Shown piece by piece: positions 57,132-64,000 of a stretch of DNA of 64,000 nucleotides; within the stretch, counting starts at the first letter, position 1, and every line of letters begins with the position of its first letter. Position numbers and translations under genes: made by a program. This DNA comes from Tuctoria greenei (lineage: Eukaryota; Streptophyta; Magnoliopsida; Poales; Poaceae), in NCBI GenBank assembly GCA_036927565.1, contig JAYESD010000001.1:47242064-47306063 (forward strand). The letters are read 5' to 3'. A model generated the notes under the pieces. That model searched no databases and was not told where the DNA came from. It was given only the letters and a program-made list of their open reading frames with translations.

Positions 57132-60006
57132 TGTGACGCCCGGTTCCGAAAATGAACCAAGCTAATGCATATGTGTGCCCAGGATGTTCATCACACATAC
57201 ACGAGTGCAATCACAAAAGAGTATACAGAAAATTACCACAGAACAAGATTAATTAACCAAATTTTATTACACAAACCATATTATCCTCGAATACAAGCTC
57301 TAATGAATATTAATGACAAGTTCAACTAATGCAGCGGAAATAAACTAATTAAGCAACTAAGCAAACTAAGCAACTATGCAGCATAAGCGACAGAGTATGT
57401 ATGCGCAGCACCAAACAACACCACAGGCAAAGCTGACGGTAGACACGGCCTAGAACTCCGCATTATCACCATTAAAATCCCAGTCCTGACCTGCAACTGT
57501 TGGGGTGGGGGATTGCAAGAGTGAGTACATGTCGTACTCAGCAAGTGTGGAAAGTATGACATGTGGCTGATTCAAATGACGACAATAATAATGGCAAAGT
57601 GCTGAAAAGTACAGTAAAACATTTGAAAAGCAATATATCTTATGTATGTGAAGTAAACCCATCATAATCACAAGTAATACCATAATACCAAACTGAATTC
57701 ATTACCATCATCAATAATTCCAGATTTCACCATTGCCAATAACCATGTTCATTACCAGAGATTAATCCATAACCATCCATAACCATTACCAAACCATAAC
57801 CATCCCAATTTCCAATTTCCCCCTAATCATGGAAGTTGTCCAGGTGCTCTTAACCGGGAGCACGGCTATCATGATAGTTTTAGTTAACACTCTGCAGAGT
57901 TTGTACCTCTTTACCCACGTGTTTGTGATTTCATCACCTTTCGGCGACTAAGAACCTCCCTTATGCCCATGACCCGTCGGTCACATTACACACTTCCGTT
58001 GGTGTGTGGCCAAGAGATCACAAAATAGCCTTTACAAAGGGATTACTAGTCTATTCAGACCCCACTGAGGTTTCACCGGTGGCGATGCCTCCAACTGAGC
58101 ACATCTTCAACCAAGGGCCCCCTCTTGAGCCATTCGGATCCCAGGGTAGTCCCACCAATCATCAACAAACCCAATCCGACTACCCCTTCCCCGAGCATCC
58201 ACAATGGTCCAAACAGCACTAGCAAGGCCCTAATTAATCAGCTACGCCGCACCCATACTTGGCCTCGTGGTGGCACTGTAGTCCTGGCTTATTCTCGCAT
58301 GAACCGGTCCTTAGATCTAAAGCAAGCAAACGGCCATAACATCCAACCCATCCACATACCAGGCTTGCTTAGATCACCCATTACCATACCATATTTAACT
58401 AGTTCATGTTAACCATAATCTCATCCATGCATAAATAAATTGATTGGTATAGTTGTTTTCCATCCCAGTTGATTAAGCGAAGCAAAAAGTAAAAAGCCTT
58501 CCCGACTCTCTCTACCATAAATTCCAGGTGACAAGGGTGGTCAAACAAAACTAGTAAACTTCCTACCATAGGATTCCCATCAATTTGACACGAGCATGCA
58601 GTTTTGCAAACAAAACATTTATTTTAAAACAGGATCAATATGCTTCAAGGACACTTGCCTTGCTCTTGCTGTTGATTAGGGTCAAAGCCTTCAAACTCTT
58701 GATGCTGTAGATCCTCCGCGGCACTTTCTAGCGCAAATCCGTCTAATCCACACAATAAACATACAAGACAAGAAACACAATCAAAGAGTGCACAAATATT
58801 ACTCAATATGTCATGACATGCATGATTGATGCAAATGAAAGGTAGAACTTGTTACTAGATTGCTTTTAATGATAACTAACTAGTTCTAAATAGCTTTTCA
58901 CAAGTTTATACAGGTTTGGATTCGATTAGATCAAATTTTAGAATCAATATAACACAATTTAATCAGAAAGATCGGACTAGTCCGCTAGGGACCGGACAAG
59001 TCCGCACTTGACGAGATCAGCAGGTTAGGGTTTTCTAGATCGACATGAATTTGGAGATTATTGGTTGAATTCGCATAAGGAAAAGAGAATAGAAGGTATA
59101 CCAGGTGTTTAGAACTCCAATGAACCAAGAAACTTTGAGGTAACACTTGGATCTTGATGATCTAGGGTTGGTGATGAACTTGGAGATGAATTGGTGGTGA
59201 AGGACGAAACTTGGTGGAGATCTTGATCCTCCTTCGTTTCCTCCTCTTCTTCTTCTTGTTTGGGATCTTCTCATCCCTCCTTGATGGTGGCTCCCCACGA
59301 ACTAGGGTTTGGGTGGGTGGAAAAGTGGCAAATAGATGTCAAACCAAGGGGTGGGGTTGTTTATATAGGGGTGGAGGCTAGGGTTAGATGGATCTCGAGT
59401 TTTGGGATGAGTAGAGGCCGGTTTAGAGTCCCACATGGGCTCTAAAAGAGTTGGGCACGACGCCCCTAGGCCCACTTGACGTGAAACCCAAGAAACAAGT
59501 TGTAAAACAAAAGGTCAATCTCGGAGTCACGAAATATCGGACAAGTCCGGAAAGGACCGGACTAGTCCGAAGTCGTCCAGAGAGAAAATCGGACAAGTCT
59601 GGCCAAAAATTGGACAAGTCTGATCTTAGTCAGAAAGGAAAACGGACAAGTCCGCTGGAACACCGGACTAGTCCGGAAAAGTCCAGGGACTTAGCAAATT
59701 TTCAAGGATTCATGGAATATCGGACTAGTCCGCACAAAATTGGACAAGTCCGGAAGTTTCCAGAGCCAAAATCGGACTAGTCCGCAGCAAAAACGGACAA
59801 GTCCGTTTTTAGTCAGAGAGAAATCGGACTAGTCCTCAGTAAAATCGGACTAGTCCGCACTTTCCTGCATTTTAAGTGCGGTTTTGCTCCAAATCAATTT
59901 TAAATGCTCCGAATCAATTTTAAACTCGTTCCTCTTGTTCTGGGCTAATGTTAAACATGTATATGAGTGCATGTAGGGCATGATGCATGAAAATGAGGGT
60001 GTTACA
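57132..60006 (-). repeat. Element G 5' LTR (2875 bp)
   Basis: Near-identical to 49423-52297. Dyads lie at 57866-57877 and 57890-57899, a CGGAC..GTCCG pair near 58973-59006, a TATA box near 59359-59368 (minus strand CTATATAAAC) and the palindrome cluster at 59538-59857, about 170-490 bp upstream of the box. Confidence 0.93.
59538..59857 (-). promoter_or_regulatory. CGGACTAGTCCG palindrome cluster, G 5' LTR
   Basis: Same array as in the 3' LTR, with two units changed from ATCGGAC to ATTGGAC. As the 5' LTR copy it is the one placed to drive transcription. Confidence 0.85.
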
Positions 60007-60082
60007 GGCTCCTCCCAGCTTGAAGAGGTCATGGGTGACTGATTCGCGTGCATTTTGTGGCGGGAACCGACTCTTCTCCCCC

Positions 60083-60092
60083 CTATAAATAG
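60083..60092 (+). promoter_or_regulatory. TATA box of solo LTR H
   Basis: CTATAAATAG on the plus strand, in the same context (ACCGACTCTTCTCC then ACCTCACTTCA) as the reverse complement of the D and A boxes. Confidence 0.65.
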
Positions 60093-60956
60093 AACCCCAC
60101 ACCTCACTTCACAAACACACCAAAAGTTGAGAATAGATTACCACTCCTAAGGCTTAGAGTAGTCCTAGGGGCTGCCAAGTAGAAGGAGAGTAGGGTGAAG
60201 AGTTTAGGAGAAGAAGGCTTAATTGGGCTTGTCAAGTCCCTCTTCTACACTTGTACCCCTACAAAGGTGTTATTCAAATCAAGTAAGCCTTTGTGAATTC
60301 AATTCAAGTTTGATTCTCAATTCATAGTAGTTTGCACAAGTAGTTACTTGTGGATGTATTGCTTTAATTTATTAGAGGCTTTAGTTGTAGCTTTGTGTTC
60401 GATACAACTAGAGTTGTGATTTAGAACGTAAGCGTGGTTCTTAGGTTAGAAATCACCAGTGAATATATCGTAGACCCACAAATTGAAGAGGTAGGCAGTA
60501 GGTGGTGATAGTCCTATCTGTCCTTTGTAATCCTCCACGTTCGGCTATGCTATAGGTTCTTGGCGGGAGTCGCCTAGTGTTGCTAGGGGTAAACCCATAC
60601 TCGAAGCAAGCAGCTACTGCAAATTCCTTTGAATTAGAATCAATACTTTCAATTCCTCTCTCTTCCTTACCTACCAAACAACTTTGTGTCCTTGGGTGGA
60701 TTAGTTCGTAAGATTACACACACGTTCCTTGGATTCGATACCCTTGGGGATACTCTCTTAAGGGCAAGTACTACAGGACAATTTCTGTGTGCTTGCAGAT
60801 TTTTATCTGTGACGTAAGCAACGTCAACAGCCGCATTGGCAGAGGCGCGCACCGCTTTGGCTGACAAAGACAAATTCAAAAGGCAGTGCGAGAAAGAAAG
60901 GATAGGGCTCCAACCTCGGGCTCATCACCACCTCCTAGGGTGGACCCAGGGTCCAC

Positions 60957-61739
60957 TGTAGGTACCAAGCATACGGGGTACCCTCGCACACAGGCTAAAA
61001 GCACCTAAGTACCCTACCTCCCCGCCAAGGCAGGGTCCAATGGCGCCACGGGTCCAGAAGGCGTCGGACCCCGACCTTCCTCAAGTACGAGTTCTAGTGC
61101 TGCCACATGGACCTCAAAGACGGGACCCAGCTCCCCCTGTGAGACGAGCTCCCGAGCTGCCACGTGTTTAGCACGACAGGACCCCACTCCACCGTAGGAG
61201 TGGGATCCGGAGCAGCCACGTGGCCAAAAGCAGCAAGCCGGACACCTCCCGCGGAGGCTGGCACCGGCTCCACCACGTGTCCTGTTGTCCCAAGTTCCCA
61301 ATTCACCTTAGAGAAGGGCTCCAGGGCTGCCACGTTCCCCGAAGTATCGGACATGGCCTCCCCCGTAGTGGCCAGCTCTGATACTGCCACGTGTCCAGCA
61401 ACTTATCCTGGACGGTGGGTTGTGGGAGTTAAAGGCTGGTGCACCGTATCTAAATCAAGCATTGAAGACATGTACCCACCCCCAGCGCATAACGTGGTGC
61501 ACGCCCACCACTACAAGGGATCTCAACTCATACACACTCAACGCACGCATTCACAACAGCAATACAACTCACACCGTGGAGTAGGGTATTACGCTCTAGT
61601 GGCCCGAACCACATTAACCACTGTCTCACCATCTTTCATATGCGCAATGTCTCCCGAGGACTAAGCACCGCTGATGAAGAACCTCCGCGGGCTGCTCGCA
61701 TAGCAGGTCTAGGAAAAGTATCGCAAGAACACTTCGACA
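60957..61739 (+). repeat. E2 3' LTR (783 bp)
   Basis: It begins TGTAGGTACC after a PPT-like block (60937-60956) and ends CACTTCGACA at 61739, as in the LTR at 32697. It is shorter than that LTR and lacks its TATA box. It keeps the GAGTAGGGTATTACGCTC block and six 57-bp G-box units (61103-61393). Confidence 0.75.
61103..61393 (+). promoter_or_regulatory. 57-bp G-box repeat in E2 LTR
   Basis: CCAC cores near 61103, 61160, 61216, 61273, 61330 and 61387, spacing 56-57 bp. Four keep CCACGTG (GCCACGTGT, the palindrome GCCACGTGGC, CACCACGTGTCC and GCCACGTGTCC); the others read CCACATGG and CCACGTTC. Confidence 0.7.
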
Positions 61740-61792
61740 TTGTATTTATCAGCTCCACATCATCCCAAACGTCCTAGCTCGATATTTGTTAT
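61740..61792. other. Short spacer between E2 LTR and element I
   Basis: 53 bp (TTGTATTTATCAGC start) with no feature. It ends TTTGTTAT before TGTAACACC of I, so its last five bases should be the left TSD of I if I is intact; the other side is outside the window. Confidence 0.4.
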
Positions 61793-64000
61793 TGTAACAC
61801 CATCATTTTCATGCAGCATGCCCTGCATACATTCATATACATGTTTAACATTAATCCACATAAGGAGGAATAAGTTTAGAATCAATTTGGAACAAAACCG
61901 CACCTCAAAATTCTGGAAAGCGCGGACTAGTCCGATTTTGGTGCGGACTAGTCCGATTGCTCTCTGACCTCGATCGGACTGGTCCGATTTTGCTGCGGAC
62001 TAGTCTGTTTTTTCCTCTGGACACTTTCGGACTTGTCCGGCTTAGTGCGGACTAGTGTGGTGTTCCAAGAATCCTTGGAAATTTTGCTAAGTCCCAGGAC
62101 TTGTCTGGAGTAGTCCGGTATTCCAGCGGACTTGTCTGTTTTCCTCTCTGGGTAAGTTCGGATTTGTCCGATATCCAGTGCGGACTTGTCCGATTTCTCT
62201 CTGACTAACTTTGGACTAGTCCGGTCCTTTTCAGACTTGTCCGATATTTCGCGACTCCGAGTTGATCTTTTGTTTCACGACTTGTTTCTTGGGTTTCACG
62301 TTAGGTGGGCTTAGGGACGTCGTGCCTAACTCTTTTAGAGCCCATGTGGGACTCTAAACCGGTCTCTACTCATCTCAATCTCGAAATCCATCTAACTCTA
62401 GCATCCACCTCTATATAAAGAACCCCACCCCTTGGCTTGACATATATTTGCCACTTTTCCACCCCACCCAAAACCCTAGTTCGTAGAGAGCCACCATTAA
62501 GGAGGGAGGAGGAGATCCCAAGCAAGAAGAAGAAGAGGAGGAAACGAAAGAGGATCAAGATCTCCATCAACTTTGCGTTCTTCATCACTAATTCCTCTCC
62601 AAGTTCATCGTCAACCCTAGATTGTCAAGATCCAAGTGTTGCCTCCAAGTTTCTTGATTCATTGGAGTCCTAAACATCTGGTATACCTTCTATTCTCTTT
62701 TTCTTACGTGAATTGAACCCCAAATCTCCAAATTCACATCGATCTAGAAAACCCTAATCCGCTGATCTCGCAAAGTGCGGACTTTTCTGGTCCCTAGCGG
62801 ACTAGTCCGATTTTCCTGGTTAGATTGTGTCAAATTTATTATAAAATTAGATCAAATCAATTCCAAACCTGTATAAATTTATTAAAATCTATTAGAACTA
62901 GTAAGTGATCATTAAAAGCAATCTATTAACAAGTTTCACCTTGCATTTGCATTAATCATGCATGTCATGTCATATTGAGTAATATTTGTGCACTCTTTGA
63001 TTGTGTTTCTTCTTTGTATGTTTATTGTGCGGATTAGACGAATTTGCGCTAGAGAGTGCCGCGGAGGATCTTCAACACCAAGAGTTTGAAGTCTTTGATC
63101 CTAATCAACCCCAGGAGCAAGGCAAGTGTCCTTGAATCATATTGATCCTTTTGAAATAAATGTTTTGTTTGCAAAACTGCTTGATTGTGTCAATTTGATG
63201 GGAATCCTATGATAGGAAGTTTACTAGCTTTGTTTAACCACCCTTGTCACCTAGAATTTATGGTAATAAGTCGGGATGGGCTTTTTACCTTTTTGCTTCG
63301 CTTAATTAATTGGGATGGGAAAACAATTATACCATTAATTATATGTTGATGAGATTATGGTTAATATGAATTGGTTAATATGATATGATAATGGGTGATC
63401 TAAGCAAGCCCGGTATGTGGATGGGTTGGATGATATGGTGGTTTGCTTGCTTTAGATCTAAGGACCAGTTCATGCGAGAATAAGCCAGGACTACAGTGCC
63501 ACCACGAGGCCAAGTATGGGTGCGGCATAACTGTTAGGGCTTTGCTAGTGCTATTTGGACCATTAAGGATGCTCCAGGAAGGGGTAGTAGGATTGGGTTT
63601 GTTGATGATTGGTGGGACTACCCTTGGATCCGAATGGCTCAAGAGGGGGCCCTTGGTTGAAGACTTGCTCAGTTGGAGGCATCGCCACCAGTGAAACCTC
63701 AGTGGGGTCTAAATAGGCTAGTAATCTCTTTGTAAAGGCTATTTTGTGATCTCTTGGCCATACACCAAAGGAAGTGTAATTGGCATAAGAGAGGTTCTTT
63801 AGTCGCCGACGGGTGTTGAAATCACAAAAACATGGGTAAAGTGGTACAAACTCTGCACAGTCTAATAAAACTATCATGATAGCCATGCTCCCAGTTATGA
63901 GTGACTGGATGACCTACATGATTAGAGGGAAATTGGGGTTTGGTAATGGTAATGGTTTGGTAATAGTTATGGTTTGGTAATGGGATGGTTTGGTAATGGT
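61793..64000 (+). mobile_element. Element I: plus-oriented LTR of the F/G chromovirus family, cut by window end
   Basis: It begins TGTAACACCATC, the reverse complement of the F/G LTR end, and follows that LTR in reverse order: CGGACTAGTCCG cluster (61921-62245, many copies degenerate), a plus-strand TATA box (62411-62420, CTATATAAAG), a CGGAC..GTCCG pair near 62777-62812, the degenerate CTCTGCACAG (63851-63860) and CTATCATGATAG (63871-63882). About 2.2 kb of an expected 2.8-2.9 kb is visible, so whether it is a solo LTR or the 5' LTR of a full element cannot be decided here. Confidence 0.85.
61921..62245 (+). promoter_or_regulatory. CGGACTAGTCCG palindrome cluster, element I
   Basis: At least a dozen CGGACTAGTCCG, GGACTTGTCCG and GGACTAGTCTG-like copies lie upstream of the TATA box at 62411. 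The array has the same place and spacing as in F and G but is more degenerate, fitting an older copy. Confidence 0.75.

Larger units (their letters stand above)
49423..60006 (-). mobile_element. Element G: young, nearly intact Tekay/Del-like chromovirus (10.58 kb)
   Basis: Perfect TSD GGCTC (49418-49422 and 60007-60011) inside solo LTR H. Both LTRs are 2875 bp (49423-52297 and 57132-60006) and nearly identical; by eye I counted about 17 substitutions and no length change. PBS (57117-57128) and PPT (52298-52313) are intact. The internal region encodes gag-pol with only three clear lesions. It is the most recent insertion in the window and the best-preserved source of enzyme domains. Confidence 0.95.
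49011..60829 (+). mobile_element. Element H: solo LTR of Athila-type family (1230 bp), split by G
   Basis: Perfect TSD GCCGC (49006-49010 and 60830-60834). Pieces 49011-49422 and 60012-60829 join across G at its TSD GGCTC. Ends are TGTTGATGG and GTCAACA. The sequence is the reverse complement of the D/A/B LTR type, with a plus-strand TATA box at 60083-60092 (CTATAAATAG) and an end (GTGACGTAAGCAACGTCAACA-like) that matches the B LTR start. No internal sequence is present, so LTR-LTR recombination removed the element before G inserted. Confidence 0.9.
33776..61739 (+). mobile_element. Element E2: second Tat/Grande-like derivative, split by F, H and G
   Basis: Pieces are 33776-34335, 44728-49010 and 60830-61739. 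Order is a short leader with a CTCTATCTTGTGTGCAGGAC block, the 72-bp minisatellite, a linker, the antisense gene, a PPT-like block and an LTR. It lies head to tail with E1, with one LTR between them. That can arise by recombination between LTRs of two copies or by insertion of one copy next to another. No gag or pol is present. The sequence after 33775 begins GTGGCCGATGAGC, not a PBS I recognise. Confidence 0.6.

Noticed and set aside
1..64000. Host gene, rDNA, telomere or centromere satellite
   Set aside because: Nothing on either strand has a host protein domain outside retroelement proteins, and no satellite monomer or telomere repeat is seen.

Overview
This window looks like retrotransposon-dominated heterochromatin from a plant nuclear genome, most likely a grass (inferred from the element types; I do not assign a species). 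I found no host gene, rRNA or tRNA gene, and no bacterial or organellar signature. Nearly all of it is explained by nested LTR retrotransposons. I delimited them by TG...CA ends, target-site duplications (TSDs), primer-binding sites (PBS), polypurine tracts (PPT) and protein domains, and labelled them A to I.

Layout. D (1-3579, minus) is the 5' half of an Athila-type Ty3/gypsy element cut by the window edge. 3580-4190 is unassigned. E1 begins near 4191. It is a plus-oriented Tat/Grande-like derivative with a 72-bp hairpin minisatellite, an antisense gene and an LTR at 32697-33775. E1 is split by B (5098-28696, minus, TSD ACCAC/ACCAA), an old Athila-type element. B carries C (8610-14899, TSD ATCAT), an LTR-like block with a truncated copia fragment inside it. 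B also carries A (18954-28231, TSD GCCAC/ACCAC), inserted in B's own 5' LTR. E2 follows E1 head to tail (33776 to LTR 60957-61739). E2 is split by F (34336-44727, minus, TSD GCACC), a decayed Tekay/Del-like chromovirus. It is also split by H (49011-60829, plus, TSD GCCGC), a solo Athila-type LTR that itself contains G (49423-60006, minus, TSD GGCTC), a young chromovirus. I (61793 to the window end, plus) is an LTR of the F/G family.

How the parts relate. G has two LTRs of the same length (2875 bp) and an almost open gag-protease-RT-RNase H-integrase-chromodomain reading frame, broken by one frameshift, one nonsense codon and an altered integrase catalytic position. F is an older relative with at least seven nonsense codons. 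A and B have gag, protease (A) and an Athila-type extra ORF but no reverse transcriptase or integrase, so they look non-autonomous. E1 and E2 have no gag-pol, but each carries an antisense gene with a promoter-like box, a shared intron position, a coiled-coil C-terminus and a polyadenylation-like signal.

The less ordinary signals are: (1) the intron-bearing antisense gene of E1/E2; (2) dense 12-bp CGGACTAGTCCG palindromes upstream of the TATA box in the F/G/I LTRs; (3) a 57-bp repeat carrying a G-box in the E LTRs; (4) the 72-bp hairpin minisatellite; (5) a palindrome that appears to covary between LTR families; (6) a duplicated PBS/LTR edge in the Athila-type elements. No unmistakably new biological system is visible; these are regulatory and structural features of retroelements.
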